62,779 nt of DNA, from NCBI RefSeq assembly GCF_000287055.2, contig NZ_AJYQ02000064.1, forward strand, positions 1-62,779, written 5' to 3'. Source of the stretch: Vibrio genomosp. F10 str. ZF-129 (GTDB lineage Bacteria > Pseudomonadota > Gammaproteobacteria > Enterobacterales > Vibrionaceae). Below the pieces are notes generated by a model that did no database searches, was not told where the DNA came from, and saw only the letters and a list, made by a program, of their open reading frames with translations. Numbering within the stretch: the first letter of the stretch is position 1; each line of letters starts with the position of its first letter. Positions 53,321-62,779 of this stretch are shown here, in pieces. The position numbers and the translations under genes are program-made.

Positions 53321-53725
53321 TTAACTAGAAAGAAAAAATGTAGGTGGGGCGCGAGGTAAAAGGGGAGTAGGGTGATTGAAAATTTGGTTCGGTTGGTAAA
53401 GGTGAGCTTTGGCGAGGCGTACTTGCAATGACACCAAGAATGGAGTGATGCAAGGATCAGTATCGTAAGAAAAATGACTAGCAGGGCAAGGTGAGCCAGC
53501 ATGGTTGTTGCCCTTACCGCTGCTGGTATCGCGACTTTTAGCACCGAGTTCATGGTCGTTTGAGGGAGGGGGGATTAATACTCTCTCAAATCCATTTGCC
53601 GTACACAGCGTTGCCCAGACGCCCGCCGATTGACCGTGAGCATTAATCACTGGCATCAATATAATCAACATCCAGCTCAATAGACTAGATAAGATCATGG
53701 CTCGTCGAAATAGGGCGTTGTGCAT
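53321..53725 (-). CDS. DUF2946-like exported protein
   Basis: This 134-residue protein has a basic N-terminus and a hydrophobic segment (MILSSLLSWMLIILMPVINA), then AGVWATLCTANGFERVLIPPP, which matches the start of DUF2946 domains (WxxVCTAxGxxxV). A central HAGSPCPASHFSYDTDPC is a Cys/His cluster that may bind copper or haem, though this is inferred. It lies 103 bp upstream of the PepSY gene on the same strand, and the two probably form a metal-uptake or reduction unit. Confidence 0.75.
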   Translation of the reverse strand: MHNALFRRAMILSSLLSWMLIILMPVINAHGQSAGVWATLCTANGFERVLIPPPSNDHELGAKSRDTSSGKGNNHAGSPCPASHFSYDTDPCITPFLVSLQVRLAKAHLYQPNQIFNHPTPLLPRAPPTFFLSS

Positions 53726-53905
53726 GTAAAATTTAGGTTAAAGAATTTGGCTGAGCACTATACCTATTTTTCTTAGTATTAACAGTGTATTGGGTTATTT
53801 AATTAACCTTGTCGCAACATTGGATATCAAGGCATACTCAAATGTTGATTTTATGTGCACATCAAGTGCGCCGGATCCGTGAAACTGAGTTAAGGGGATG
53901 CCCCT

Positions 53906-54349
53906 TTACTTGGTGAGATTATCCAGTAACTTTTCACAGTCGTGCTTGAGTTTAAGTAGTTCATCCACCTTCATTTTAGACAAACACATCATTTCAGTCG
54001 GGACACTTTTGGCTTGTTCACGTAAATGAGTGCCTGACTCTGTGACCGAGATAACTCGAACACGTTCGTCTTTTTCGCTGCGAGTACGAGTTACGTATCC
54101 TTTTGTTTCTAAACGCTTTAAAAGAGGAGTCAGTGTTCCAGAGTCTAAGTGGGTTTTTTGTCCTAGGGTTTTTACATTCACGACTTTCTCTTCCCACAAC
54201 ACCATCATCACGATGTATTGCAAGTAGGTGAGATCCAGTGCCTTTAAGAGAGGCTGATACGCTCGCCCCATGGCATTGGAGGCGCTGTAGAGTGCAAAAC
54301 AGACTTGGTTATCCAGAGCGAGGTAGTTCTCTTCGTTGGGTTCATTCAT
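53906..54349 (-). CDS. ohrR: OhrR-type organic hydroperoxide repressor
   Basis: This is a 147-residue MarR-family regulator with the OhrR sensing cysteine C17 (LDNQVCFALYSASNAM) followed by LTYLQYIVMMVLWEEK. The wing has SEKDERVRVISVT. Two further cysteines (MMCLSK, KHDCEKL) in the C-terminal helices may be partners of a 2-Cys type. It is divergent from ohr, with two OhrR-like dyads in between. The ATG at 54349 matches the family start. Confidence 0.93.
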   Translation of the reverse strand: MNEPNEENYLALDNQVCFALYSASNAMGRAYQPLLKALDLTYLQYIVMMVLWEEKVVNVKTLGQKTHLDSGTLTPLLKRLETKGYVTRTRSEKDERVRVISVTESGTHLREQAKSVPTEMMCLSKMKVDELLKLKHDCEKLLDNLTK

Positions 54350-54374
54350 GTTTACGATCCATCTCATTAATTTA

Positions 54375-54450
54375 ATTGTGCACAATATACTTGCGCACTT
54401 AGATTGTTTCAATTAGTATTGTTGAAAATTAAGTTGTGCACAATTTAATT
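54375..54450. promoter_or_regulatory. Two OhrR operators between ohrR and ohr
   Basis: Two dyads share the core TTGTGCACAA. The first is ATTGTGCACAAT at 54375-54386; the second spans 54427-54450, with arms AATTAAGTTGTG and CACAATTTAATT paired at 11 of 12 positions. They stand 58 bp apart and resemble the OhrR box TACAATT-AATTGTA in its AATT/TTGT-CAA style. Confidence 0.8.
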
Positions 54451-54583
54451 GCTATCAATTTAAATCGTGTTCAAAGTGAACCCAAAGCAGTTTGAATACG
54501 TATAGACCAGGCCAATAAATTTAAGCCAATAACGACTTAAACAAAGACTGACCAGAACAATTGAAAATAAAAGGATTCAGACC

Positions 54584-55006
54584 ATGACAACTATCTACAC
54601 AACATCAGCAACCGCACTCGCTGGCCGTAACGGTCAAGTTTCTACTGACGACAATAAATTGTCTTTAGCCCTGAGCTACCCAAAAGAAATGGGCGGAAGC
54701 GGTGAAGCGACCAACCCAGAGCAGCTTTTTGCTGCGGGGTATTCAGCTTGTTTTTCTAATGCAATTTTACACGTAGCCCGCGAAACAAAGGTGGCTATTT
54801 CAGCGGCCCCGACCACAGCAACCGTTGGCATTGGCCCGAATGAAACTGGTGGATTTGCACTGACTGTGAGCTTGTCGGTAGAGCTCGATTTAGAACAAGG
54901 CCAAGCGGTTGAATTGGTGAAAACGGCTCACCAAGTGTGTCCGTATTCAAATGCGGTACGTGGGAATATTGATGTTCAGTTAACTGTAAATGGTGCTGAG
55001 CTATAA
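54584..55006 (+). CDS. ohr: Ohr organic hydroperoxide reductase
   Basis: This is a 140-residue Ohr protein with both catalytic cysteines, C56 (AAGYSACFSNAI) and C119 (AHQVCPYSNAVRG), the usual Arg/Glu partners, and the family start MTTIYTTSATALAGRNGQV. It reduces fatty-acid hydroperoxides using lipoyl thiols. It is controlled by the divergent OhrR. The downstream gene, a reductase, is 107 bp away on the same strand. Confidence 0.96.
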   Translation: MTTIYTTSATALAGRNGQVSTDDNKLSLALSYPKEMGGSGEATNPEQLFAAGYSACFSNAILHVARETKVAISAAPTTATVGIGPNETGGFALTVSLSVELDLEQGQAVELVKTAHQVCPYSNAVRGNIDVQLTVNGAEL

Positions 55007-55113
55007 TGACTCGCGACACACCACTGACATTTGACCATCATAACTAACGATCCAGGTTCTGAGCGGATTGCTTTGGGCCTGATCTTCTAACAAGTCATCA
55101 ATAGGAATAATTT

Positions 55114-56043
55114 ATGCGCGCTGTTCAAATTCACCAATATGGTGGCACAGAGACATTAAAACTAGAGAATGTAGCTAAGCCTGAGATCAATGACGATGAT
55201 ATTCTAATTTCTGTAAAATCAGCTTCAATCAACCCTGTCGATTGGAAAATACGAGAGGGATATTTGCAAAGCTTTATTCCTTACGAACTTCCGTTAACGT
55301 TAGGTTGGGATGTGGCCGGAGTGGTTGCTGAAGTTGGCAGCAATGTAAAAGAATTCAGCGTCGGTGATGAGGTGTTTAGCCGCCCTGATATCAGTCGAAA
55401 TGGAAGCTACGCTGATTACATTGCCGTGAAAGCGGACGAGGCTGTGCTGAAATCGACGAAACTCGATTTTGGGCAAGCCGCTTCGTTACCTTTAGCAGGT
55501 ATCACAGCATGGCAATGCTTAGTGGATGTTGCCGATGTACAGCCAGGTCAACGAGTTCTCGTGCATGCGGGTGCAGGTGGGGTTGGTCACTTGGCCATTC
55601 AAATCGCGAAAGCAAAAGGAGCCACGGTGATTGCAACCGCTTCATCGGTGAACTTAGATTTGTTGAAAGAATTAGGTGCCGATCAAGCGGTCGATTATGC
55701 GAAAGCCCCGTTGATTGAGCAAATTGAATCCGTTGATATTGTCTTAGACACCATGGGTGGTGATGTACAGAAAACGTCTTGGGCACTGCTGAAGGAAAAT
55801 GGCATTCTTGTGTCTGTGGTTGATCAGCCTGATGAAGCGGTGGCAAACGAGCACAAGGTTCGATCGGCGTTTGTTTTTATTGAACCAAGTAGTCGAATTT
55901 TGAAAGAGTTAAATCAACTCGTTGATGCTGATCTTCTAAAACCATTGATTGAACATCGATTTTCTCTAGAGAAAATAGTGGATGCGCACTTACAAAGCCA
56001 ATCAGGGCGCACCCGTGGAAAGATTGTCATTGATGTCAATTAA
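55114..56043 (+). CDS. Medium-chain NADP-dependent oxidoreductase
   Basis: This 309-residue zinc-independent MDR protein (quinone oxidoreductase-like) has an N-terminal GroES fold (MRAVQIHQYGGTETLKLENV) and a Rossmann motif VLVHAGAGGVGHLAIQIAKA near residue 145-165. No structural zinc site is seen. These reduce quinones or activated alkenes. Its place after ohr fits an oxidant-defence function. The terminator at 56091 follows. Confidence 0.9.
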   Translation: MRAVQIHQYGGTETLKLENVAKPEINDDDILISVKSASINPVDWKIREGYLQSFIPYELPLTLGWDVAGVVAEVGSNVKEFSVGDEVFSRPDISRNGSYADYIAVKADEAVLKSTKLDFGQAASLPLAGITAWQCLVDVADVQPGQRVLVHAGAGGVGHLAIQIAKAKGATVIATASSVNLDLLKELGADQAVDYAKAPLIEQIESVDIVLDTMGGDVQKTSWALLKENGILVSVVDQPDEAVANEHKVRSAFVFIEPSSRILKELNQLVDADLLKPLIEHRFSLEKIVDAHLQSQSGRTRGKIVIDVN

Positions 56044-56090
56044 CCTCTTGGTTGAACGTCAAAAAGTGAATTGAAAGTACGAACTAATGG

Positions 56091-56116
56091 AAACCGCTGA
56101 AGTATCAGCGGTTTTT
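56091..56116 (+). terminator. Rho-independent terminator of the MDR gene
   Basis: AAACCGCTGA (56091-56100) and TCAGCGGTTT (56105-56114) pair perfectly around a 4-nt loop and run into TTT. Confidence 0.9.
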
Positions 56117-56179
56117 CCATATCTATTTCATAATTTCAGATGGCGCTGAGCGTTAGGAAAGATGTACAAAGCAGAGAAC

Positions 56180-56284
56180 AAAAAAAAACCTCGTACCGTG
56201 TACGAGGCAGAATTGGAGATATAAGCCGTTATTATTTTCTATAGGGTTTACGTAGTTGGAGACTGACGTTTAGTGAATATTGAT
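56180..56284 (-). ncRNA. Candidate sRNA upstream of yejA, minus strand
   Basis: A strong minus-strand intrinsic terminator stands alone: CCTCGTAC-ACG-GTACGAGG (56189-56207) followed by nine T (56188-56180). No minus-strand gene lies upstream of it. About 110 nt away on the same strand, TTGCGA with a 17-nt spacer to AATAAA (position 56291-56296) makes a moderate sigma-70-like promoter (4/6 and 4/6). The implied RNA is about 105 nt and has two copies of UCUCCAA, a CUCC-type seed able to pair with GGAG ribosome sites, such as GGGAGAGG before yejA. This is inference only. Confidence 0.5.
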
Positions 56285-56296
56285 TGATTTTTTATT

Positions 56297-56656
56297 CAAC
56301 ATACAAACCTTAGTCGCAATTCTACAAATAGCGATGTTTCCTATTGCAATGCATCTAATTTCCTATATTTTTGTGATCTTGGTTCAATTAATGTGGTGCT
56401 AATCGATATTGAGTTAAGTGAAACTAGAGGGCTTTCCGATCTAACTATCGCGTTTCTATCGCCTATCGCGTTTCTAAAAACAGTCCAGTTGAGTTTACGA
56501 GACAAACTCAACAGAACAAAACCTCGCTTTGGGGAGTCTTGGGTATATACTTATCCAAGTAACTGAATTATTAATAGATATTAATGATGGGTATATTCGC
56601 TCGAGTAAGCAGCGTATATATGGTAACAAGCGCCAAGGAATGCAAAGGGAGAGGTC
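56297..56656. other. Gap upstream of yejA
   Basis: A 360-bp A+T-rich region with no ORF. It must carry the yej promoter. CTATCG(C/G)CGTTTCTA-like text repeats loosely at 56446-56475 (TATCGCGTTTCTA twice, 56446-56458 and 56464-56476). Confidence 0.5.
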
Positions 56657-58474
56657 ATGCGACAGAAAAAGCGTCTTATTTTAGGTTTGATTCTGATGAT
56701 GATGGGGACGGGAGTCCAAGCAAAAGTTATTGAAACAACCCGCTTGGTCGGCTTTGGGGAAGCAAAGTATCCTGAGAACTTCACTCATTTTGATTATGTA
56801 AACCCAAACGCCCCGAAAGTTGGTAAAGTGACTTATGGCCAAATTGGTACCTTTGACAACTTTAACCGTTACGCATCACGTGGGGTCCCAGCGGCAAAAT
56901 CGGGTGAGCTATATGACACGTTGATGTATTCCCCAAGCGATGAAATTGATGCCTACTACCCTTTGATTGCGTCTAAGGTTCGTTATTCAGATGACTATAC
57001 ATGGCTTGAAGTTGATATAAATCCTAAGGCTCGATTTCATGATGGACACCCAATAACCGCCCATGATGTCGCGTTCACTTTTGACAAGTTCAATAAAGAA
57101 GGGGTGCCGCAATACCGAGTCTACTATCAGGATGTCAAATCAGTCACCGCCGTCAGTGATTTGGTGGCTCGAATTGATATGAAAACACCCAATCGAGAAA
57201 AACTGTTCAGTCTTGCTCAAGGCATGAGTGTTCTGCCGAAACATTTTTGGGAAGATAAAAACTTTTCTGAACCCCTTTCAGAACCGCCTATCGGAAGTTC
57301 TGCTTATAAGATTAAAGAATTTAAGCTAGGACAGAGCGTCACTTATGAGCTAGTCGATAACTACTGGGCAGCCGATCTTCCTGTGAATATTGGGCGTAAT
57401 AACTTTAAGCAAATTCAATATGACTACTACCGTGATGATACGGTGATGTTGGAAGCCTTTAAGGCGGGCGAGTTTGACCTGCGACAAGAGAGTTCCGCTA
57501 AGTTTTGGGCAAATTCTTACACTGGCACAAATTTCGATAAGGGCTTCATAAAAAAAGAAGAGATCGCTCATCAAAGCCCTCAATCTACGCAAGGATTCGT
57601 GTTCAATACACAGCGTGATATTTTTAAAGATCCCAAAGTTCGACAAGCGTTAAATTATGCGTTGGATTTTGAATGGATGAATCAAAATATGTTCTACGGA
57701 CAATACACCCGAACTCGTAGTTATTTTCAAAATACCGATTACGAAGCGAAAGGGTTGCCATCAAAAGAAGAAATAGCGTTGTTAACACCGTTTAAAGAGA
57801 GTATTTCCCCAAGCGTGTTCACCGATGAATACCAGCCACCAGTCACGGATGGTTCTGGCCGAATTCGGAGTGAAATGAGATCCGCGTTTAAATTGCTCAA
57901 AGAAGCGGGTTGGGAGCTAAAAGATAAGGTGATGACGAACGTAGAAACCGGTCAGCCATTTGAGTTCGAATTGTTAATATACAGCCCTACCACAGAGCGA
58001 TTTGCGATTCCTGTGCAAAAGAACATGAAACGTATGGGTATAGAAATGAAAATCCGTACTATCGATACGACTCAGTACATAAAAAGGTGGCGTGACCGCG
58101 ACTTTGACATGGTTTCAGCGTCGTATTCAGCTAACCCGTATCCAAGCCCTAACCTAATGATCATTTGGAACTCTAATTACATTGATTCGAGTTACAACTA
58201 CGCAGGGGTGATGGATCCTGTTGTTGACCACTTAACCAGTGAAATCTCTACCAATCAACAAAATCCAGACAAGTTGCTAACGCTGGGCCGTGCACTTGAT
58301 CGAGTGTTGCAGTGGAATTACTACATCATTCCTCAGTGGCATATTGGTCAATATCGAGTGGCAACTTGGGACAAATTTGAACGACCAGCTGTGATGCCCA
58401 AATACGATTTGGGGGTTGATACTTGGTGGGTATCTGAAGAGAAATCCGCCAAACTCCCTGACAAACGTCGTTAA
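56657..58474 (+). CDS. yejA: YejA peptide-binding periplasmic protein
   Basis: This 605-residue solute-binding protein of family 5 has a signal peptide ending MGTGVQA (residues 1-22). The mature chain has [29 protein letters not shown] and a later [32 protein letters not shown], all typical of YejA/oligopeptide-binding proteins. It delivers peptides, including microcin C in E. coli, to YejBEF. The GGGAGAGG ribosome site precedes the ATG at 56657. Confidence 0.95.
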   Translation: MRQKKRLILGLILMMMGTGVQAKVIETTRLVGFGEAKYPENFTHFDYVNPNAPKVGKVTYGQIGTFDNFNRYASRGVPAAKSGELYDTLMYSPSDEIDAYYPLIASKVRYSDDYTWLEVDINPKARFHDGHPITAHDVAFTFDKFNKEGVPQYRVYYQDVKSVTAVSDLVARIDMKTPNREKLFSLAQGMSVLPKHFWEDKNFSEPLSEPPIGSSAYKIKEFKLGQSVTYELVDNYWAADLPVNIGRNNFKQIQYDYYRDDTVMLEAFKAGEFDLRQESSAKFWANSYTGTNFDKGFIKKEEIAHQSPQSTQGFVFNTQRDIFKDPKVRQALNYALDFEWMNQNMFYGQYTRTRSYFQNTDYEAKGLPSKEEIALLTPFKESISPSVFTDEYQPPVTDGSGRIRSEMRSAFKLLKEAGWELKDKVMTNVETGQPFEFELLIYSPTTERFAIPVQKNMKRMGIEMKIRTIDTTQYIKRWRDRDFDMVSASYSANPYPSPNLMIIWNSNYIDSSYNYAGVMDPVVDHLTSEISTNQQNPDKLLTLGRALDRVLQWNYYIIPQWHIGQYRVATWDKFERPAVMPKYDLGVDTWWVSEEKSAKLPDKRR

Positions 58475-58485
58475 AAGAGGGTTCA

Positions 58486-59574
58486 ATGGCTGCGTATATA
58501 TTTAGGCGTTTACTATTAGTGATCCCCACTTTGTGGGCGATCATCACGATTAATTTTTTTATCATCCAGATCGCACCAGGTGGACCGGTTGAGCAAGCTA
58601 TTGCGCAATTAGAAGGCCATAACTCTGGGATTATGGAGCGGTTTTCTGGTGGTGGTAATGAAGTCGAACTCACGACCGGAACGGATGATAAAGCGTCTGG
58701 CTACAAGGGTTCAAGAGGGCTTGACCCTGAAGTCGTTGAAGAGATAAAACGCCAATTTGGCTTTGATAAGCCGATTCATGTTCGCTATTTTGAAATGCTA
58801 AAAAACTACGCCATGTTTAACTTTGGTGAAAGTTTATTTAAAGGCGGCAATGTGATTGATCTTATTGTGGAACGCTTGCCTGTCTCTATCTCCCTTGGGC
58901 TGTGGAGTACGTTAATCATTTATCTGATTTCCATTCCACTTGGCATATTAAAAGCCATCCATCATGGCTCCCGATTTGATGTTTGGTCAAGCGCACTGGT
59001 GATCATTGGCTACGCCATTCCCGGTTTCCTGTTCGCGATTATTCTGATTATTGTTTTTGCCAGTGGTAATTACTTTAGCTGGTTCCCACTCAGAGGCTTA
59101 GTGTCGAGCAATTTTGACCAAATGACGTGGTATCAGCAAGTTCTCGATTACTTTTGGCACCTAGCGTTGCCGACTTTCGCAATGGTCATTGGTGGATTTG
59201 CCACATTAAGCATGCTGACTAAAAATTCATTTTTGGATGAAATTAACAAGCAGTATGTCGTCACCGCTCGCGCGAAAGGGCTGGATGAAAATACTATTTT
59301 GTATAAACACGTTTTCCGCAATGCCATGCTGATCATCATTGCGGGCTTTCCTAGCGCATTCATTAGTATTTTCTTCACGGGGTCAATGCTTATTGAAGTG
59401 ATGTTCTCGTTAGAAGGGATTGGCCTACTTGGCTTTGAATCGACCATTCAGCGTGATTATCCGGTGGTGTTTAGCTCTTTGTATATTATGACGCTATTGG
59501 GGTTACTCTTAAGCATTATCTCCGATCTGACCTATACGTGGGTTGACCCTCGAATTGATTTTGAGGCTCGATAA
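58486..59574 (+). CDS. yejB: YejB ABC permease
   Basis: This 362-residue inner-membrane permease begins [20 protein letters not shown], characteristic of DppB/OppB-type subunits. It has six helices and the EAA loop with [25 protein letters not shown] near 255-280. It forms the channel with YejE. It is 11 nt downstream of yejA. Confidence 0.95.
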   Translation: MAAYIFRRLLLVIPTLWAIITINFFIIQIAPGGPVEQAIAQLEGHNSGIMERFSGGGNEVELTTGTDDKASGYKGSRGLDPEVVEEIKRQFGFDKPIHVRYFEMLKNYAMFNFGESLFKGGNVIDLIVERLPVSISLGLWSTLIIYLISIPLGILKAIHHGSRFDVWSSALVIIGYAIPGFLFAIILIIVFASGNYFSWFPLRGLVSSNFDQMTWYQQVLDYFWHLALPTFAMVIGGFATLSMLTKNSFLDEINKQYVVTARAKGLDENTILYKHVFRNAMLIIIAGFPSAFISIFFTGSMLIEVMFSLEGIGLLGFESTIQRDYPVVFSSLYIMTLLGLLLSIISDLTYTWVDPRIDFEAR

Positions 59575-59575
59575 T

Positions 59576-60658
59576 ATGAATGAAGTACAAGGGACAATGA
59601 CTAAAAATCAAGACAGCATGATTAGTAAAATGCGCGCGAATCCACTGAATAAAGCACGATGGCTTCGTTTTAAAGCCAACAAGCGTGGTTACTGGTCAAT
59701 GTGGGTATTTGGTGTTCTGTTCTTTTTAAGCTTATTTGCCGAGTTAATTGCGAACGACAAACCGTTAATGGTCAATTATGACAGCGGTTGGTATTTCCCC
59801 ATTACTCAGCAATACGCAGAAACCGAATTTGGTGGTGAATTTGAAACAGAAGCCGATTACACCGATCCCTTTGTCACCGATTTAATCGAAGAGAAAGGCT
59901 ACATTATTTGGCCTATCATCCGCTTCAGCTACGATACGATTAACTTTGATATCGCTGGCAGTGTACCTTCGGCGCCTGATTCGGTTAATTGGCTCGGCAC
60001 TGACGACAAAGGCCGAGATGTATTGGCGCGAATTATCTACGGCTTTCGAATTTCAGTGCTGTTTGGTTTTGTCTTGACGATTGTCTCTAGTCTTGTTGGT
60101 GTCATCGTGGGGGCAACTCAAGGTTACTATGGAGGTTGGATTGACCTTATGGGTCAGCGATTTATCGAGGTCTGGTCTGGTATGCCAACACTGTTTTTAT
60201 TGATTATTCTATCGAGTTTTGTCGAACCGAATTTTTGGTGGCTGCTGGGAATTATGGTTCTCTTTAGTTGGATGAGTTTGGTTGGGGTGGTTCGAGCTGA
60301 GTTTCTGCGGTGTCGTAACTTTGATTATGTTCGAGCGGCTCAAGCGATGGGCGTGGATGACAAGCGAATTATGCTCCGTCATATGCTGCCGAATGCGATG
60401 GTAGCCTCGTTAACCATGATGCCATTTATCCTGTCCGGTTCCGTCACGACACTGACTTCATTGGACTTCCTTGGGTTTGGTTTACCCGCAGGGTCGCCTT
60501 CGTTAGGGGAGCTTCTCGCGCAGGGTAAAGCGAACCTTCAAGCACCTTGGTTGGGTATTTCTGCGTTTGTGGTGTTGTCGTTGATGCTAACGCTGCTGGT
60601 GTTTGTTGGGGAAGCGGTTCGCGATGCCTTCGACCCACATGCTCAGGGAGGTCGTTAA
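59576..60658 (+). CDS. yejE: YejE ABC permease
   Basis: This 360-residue second permease has an N-terminal long loop (WYFPITQQYAETEFGG) after its first helix, as in YejE, and an EAA loop DYVRAAQAMGVDDKRIMLRHMLPNAM. It pairs with YejB. The ATG at 59576 is taken, just 1 nt past the yejB stop with GAGG upstream; the in-frame start at 59543 lies inside yejB. Confidence 0.95.
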   Translation: MNEVQGTMTKNQDSMISKMRANPLNKARWLRFKANKRGYWSMWVFGVLFFLSLFAELIANDKPLMVNYDSGWYFPITQQYAETEFGGEFETEADYTDPFVTDLIEEKGYIIWPIIRFSYDTINFDIAGSVPSAPDSVNWLGTDDKGRDVLARIIYGFRISVLFGFVLTIVSSLVGVIVGATQGYYGGWIDLMGQRFIEVWSGMPTLFLLIILSSFVEPNFWWLLGIMVLFSWMSLVGVVRAEFLRCRNFDYVRAAQAMGVDDKRIMLRHMLPNAMVASLTMMPFILSGSVTTLTSLDFLGFGLPAGSPSLGELLAQGKANLQAPWLGISAFVVLSLMLTLLVFVGEAVRDAFDPHAQGGR

Positions 60659-60660
60659 TC

Positions 60661-62277
60661 ATGACTAACGAATCTAAAGTCGATGCGCCTCAAACCGTTC
60701 TGACGATCAACGATCTCTCGGTTGGTTTTGGCCGCAAGGCGGAGATAGAACAAGTGACTAGCAAGGTGTCGCTGACCATTAATAAAGGCGAGACTTTGGC
60801 GCTGGTTGGAGAAAGTGGATCGGGTAAATCTGTGACCGCTAATTCAATCCTTAAACTGTTACCAAAGGGGGCTTCCCACTACCTTGGTGGCAGCATTAAT
60901 TTTAACGGTATTGATATTTTAAGCTGCTCTGAACGGGAGCTTCGTGGAATTCGTGGCGGTCGAATTGGAATGATTTTCCAAGAGCCGATGGTATCGCTGA
61001 ATCCATTGCACAAAATTGGCAAGCAGTTAGTGGAAACGCTGACGATCCATCGAGGAGTGCGGCAGAAAAAAGCCGAAGAATTGGCGGTATCGTGGTTAAC
61101 CAAAGTGGGGATTCGGTACCCAGAGCAAAAGATATTATCCTACCCCCATGAGTTGTCTGGGGGGGAACGCCAGCGAGTTATGATTGCAATGGCGTTGATC
61201 AACGAGCCTGAGCTTCTTATTGCCGATGAGCCTACAACGGCATTAGATGTTTCGGTACAAGCGCAGATCCTCGATCTTTTGAAAGCGCTTCAACAAGAAC
61301 TCGGTATGGCAATGCTGTTTATTACCCACGATCTGAGTATTGTGCGTCGCATTGCCGATCGCGTCGCGGTAATGAAGGACGGTGAGCTAGTCGAAGTGGG
61401 TGAAAGTAAAACCGTCTTCTCTGCGCCTAAACACCCTTACACGCTCAAGCTCATCAACTCAGATCCCAGAGGTTTGCCGGTTGAGGTTTCAGAAACGGCT
61501 CCAACGTTGCTCAATGTTAACAATCTACGAGTTTGGTTCCCAATAACAAGTGGATTGTTTAAACGTGTCACCTCTCATATCAAAGCCGTGACTGATATGG
61601 CGTTTGAATTAAAACAAGGACATTCTATTGGGCTAGTAGGAGAAAGCGGTTCAGGTAAATCGACCACAGGTATGGCGATTTTAAAACTGGTTAATTCTCA
61701 AGGTTCTATCACCTATGAAGGGCATGAACTTCAAGGGTTAGATCGGAAAGCGATGTTACCGTTTCGCAGTAAAATGCAGGTTGTCTTTCAAGACCCATTT
61801 TCAGCGTTAAACCCAAGAATGTCAGTCGCTCAAGTGATAGGCGAGGGGCTGACCGTTCATCAACAACTCGATGAGCAAACGCTTGACCAAATGATTTGTG
61901 ATGTAATGAAAGAGGTGGATCTGGATCCAGACACACGATTCCGTTATCCCAATGAATTTTCCGGAGGGCAAAGGCAGCGTATCGCCATCGCGCGAGCGTT
62001 GATTCTAAAACCTGAATTTATTCTATTGGATGAACCGACGTCATCACTGGACAGAACCGTTCAAGCGCAGGTCTTGGATTTACTTAAATCATTGCAGCAG
62101 AAATATAACTTAACCTACTTGTTTATCAGTCATGATCTTAACGTTGTTAAGTCGTTATGCCACTACACAATAGTGATGCGAAACGGTGAGATTATTGAGC
62201 AGGGTGAAACGCAACAAATGTTTCGTTGCCCTCAACAAAGCTATACACAGCAGTTGGTGTCTTTGTCGAGTTTTTAA
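60661..62277 (+). CDS. yejF: YejF ABC ATPase, duplicated
   Basis: This 538-residue protein holds two full ATPase domains in tandem, with Walker A GESGSGKS at residues 50-57 and again in the second half, signatures [10 protein letters not shown] and [10 protein letters not shown], and Walker [10 protein letters not shown] and LDEPTSSLD. It powers the YejABEF importer. The ATG at 60661 has AGGGAGG before it; the longer open frame from 60547 lies in yejE. Confidence 0.96.
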   Translation: MTNESKVDAPQTVLTINDLSVGFGRKAEIEQVTSKVSLTINKGETLALVGESGSGKSVTANSILKLLPKGASHYLGGSINFNGIDILSCSERELRGIRGGRIGMIFQEPMVSLNPLHKIGKQLVETLTIHRGVRQKKAEELAVSWLTKVGIRYPEQKILSYPHELSGGERQRVMIAMALINEPELLIADEPTTALDVSVQAQILDLLKALQQELGMAMLFITHDLSIVRRIADRVAVMKDGELVEVGESKTVFSAPKHPYTLKLINSDPRGLPVEVSETAPTLLNVNNLRVWFPITSGLFKRVTSHIKAVTDMAFELKQGHSIGLVGESGSGKSTTGMAILKLVNSQGSITYEGHELQGLDRKAMLPFRSKMQVVFQDPFSALNPRMSVAQVIGEGLTVHQQLDEQTLDQMICDVMKEVDLDPDTRFRYPNEFSGGQRQRIAIARALILKPEFILLDEPTSSLDRTVQAQVLDLLKSLQQKYNLTYLFISHDLNVVKSLCHYTIVMRNGEIIEQGETQQMFRCPQQSYTQQLVSLSSF

Positions 62278-62282
62278 CGAGA

Positions 62283-62308
62283 AAGGTTAACAGGCATTCG
62301 TTAACCTT
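62283..62308 (+). terminator. Hairpin after yejF
   Basis: AAGGTTAAC (62283-62291) and GTTAACCTT (62300-62308) form a perfect 9-bp stem with an 8-nt loop. The T-tract is short (CAGACTTTT). Confidence 0.6.
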
Positions 62309-62438
62309 CAGACTTTTCTACTTTTTAGTTCAATGTAATCGAGACCATCACTATGGTGAATGATCTCTTGTCGATTGATCTAATTGTCTCTTCGTGACGT
62401 ATTTATAAAACCAATAGATGGATAAACGTGGATACGCG

Positions 62439-62729
62439 ATGAAAATTGATCAAGTAACAAAACAAAAGTTGCTCAGAGCCTTTAATCTAATCACAAGAAA
62501 AGGAACCAAATCAGACAGCGTTTATGAGTTTGCTGGTATTCGGGCTTCCCATGATTTTGATGGCTATACCTGCTGGTTGATGTACCAAGATCTCACCGTC
62601 TCTTTGGTGTTCCATGGCTTGTACGATTTTGATTATCAAGAAGAGAGCACTCTCAAGGTTTTTCTAAGCAAAGTCTCCGGTTTACTATTAGATGAAGAGA
62701 ACGAGAGATTAGCTAAAGAGAGTGGTTAA
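62439..62729 (+). CDS. DUF3081-like small protein
   Basis: This 96-residue cytosolic protein (MKIDQVTKQKLLRAFNLITRK; FAGIRASHDFDGYTCWLMYQ; VFHGLYDFDYQEES) resembles the DUF3081 family, whose members carry a 'DFDGYT' and 'FHxxYxxDY' pattern. The role is unknown. The ATG at 62439 is used; an earlier ATG at 62418 is also possible and neither has a strong ribosome site. Confidence 0.75.
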   Translation: MKIDQVTKQKLLRAFNLITRKGTKSDSVYEFAGIRASHDFDGYTCWLMYQDLTVSLVFHGLYDFDYQEESTLKVFLSKVSGLLLDEENERLAKESG

Positions 62730-62750
62730 ACGCTCTCGGTTATCTATCGT

Positions 62751-62779
62751 TAGCTGAATAGCTGAATAGCTGAATAGCT
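62751..62779. repeat. TAGCTGAA octamer tandem repeat, cut by the window edge
   Basis: Three exact copies of TAGCTGAA (62751-62774) and five bases of a fourth run off the end. It is the same unit as at 6979-7010. Confidence 0.9.

Noticed and set aside
51754..53553. Extending the PepSY gene to 53553
   Set aside because: The extension overlaps the DUF2946 gene in another frame, and the AAGGAAG site supports the start at 53217.
56221..56290. Resemblance of ACTGACGTTTAGTGAATA on the plus strand to the Vibrio Qrr sRNA core
   Set aside because: The 5' GACCC-type hairpin and the downstream terminator of Qrr RNAs are missing, and the only terminator is on the other strand.

Overview
The window is a dense piece of a Gammaproteobacterial chromosome, most probably Vibrionaceae. 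The reasons are the gene families (CheV, several GGEEF diguanylate cyclases, a two-gene OhrR/Ohr unit, YejABEF, a DUF5062-like and a DUF3081-like protein), the moderate G+C content, and near full-length similarity of several products to enterobacterial proteins I know (YjjG, PpiC, NfsA, CdaR, SdaA). The species and the replicon cannot be read from the sequence. I saw no rRNA, tRNA, CRISPR array, transposase or phage gene.

Layout. 1-2.9 kb: the 5' part of a chemotaxis receptor gene, then a decayed stretch with a GNAT-like fragment and a fic gene that has lost its catalytic core but still sits behind a pair of palindromic operators. 2.9-5.4 kb: a LysR regulator divergent from a metallo-beta-lactamase-fold/DsbA pair. 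5.7-7.0 kb: a second-type tryptophanyl-tRNA synthetase preceded by a short ORF with tandem Trp codons and by mutually exclusive stem pairings, which look like a trp-type attenuator. 7.2-14.9 kb: housekeeping and small hypothetical genes (Gfo/Idh oxidoreductase, OsmC, RhlE-type helicase, DEDDh exonuclease, YjjG). 15.2-19.6 kb: POT transporter plus serine dehydratase, a DUF218 protein and a small lipoprotein. 12.9-31.3 kb carries four diguanylate cyclases, a CheV and a GAF histidine kinase, so it is rich in signalling genes.

31.5-39 kb: glutathionyl-hydroquinone reductase, pirin and a LysR regulator; a deleted MocR-type aminotransferase; an ABC-F ATPase; and an Old Yellow Enzyme with a divergent TetR regulator and three matching operators. 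39-44 kb: an AEC transporter and a glycerate utilisation set (CdaR regulator, GntP permease, glycerate kinase). 44-48.7 kb: RecX-like protein, NfsA nitroreductase, MgtE and a Sua5-type threonylcarbamoyl-AMP synthase. 49.2-50.2 kb: a DUF1826 gene and a divergent 46-codon ORF on either side of a strong Zur-type palindrome. 50.3-56 kb: GNAT, OsmC, DUF5062, a DUF2946/PepSY membrane pair, OhrR/Ohr and a medium-chain reductase. 56.2-62.3 kb: an orphan minus-strand terminator with a promoter-like sequence (sRNA candidate), then the complete yejABEF peptide importer.

Common themes are electrophile and peroxide defence (two OsmC proteins, Ohr, NemA, NfsA, YqjG, pirin), c-di-GMP signalling, and nutrient uptake. 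The strongest unexplained signals are the Trp leader ahead of trpS, the candidate sRNA ahead of yejA, and the Zur-type box shared by DUF1826 and a tiny divergent ORF.
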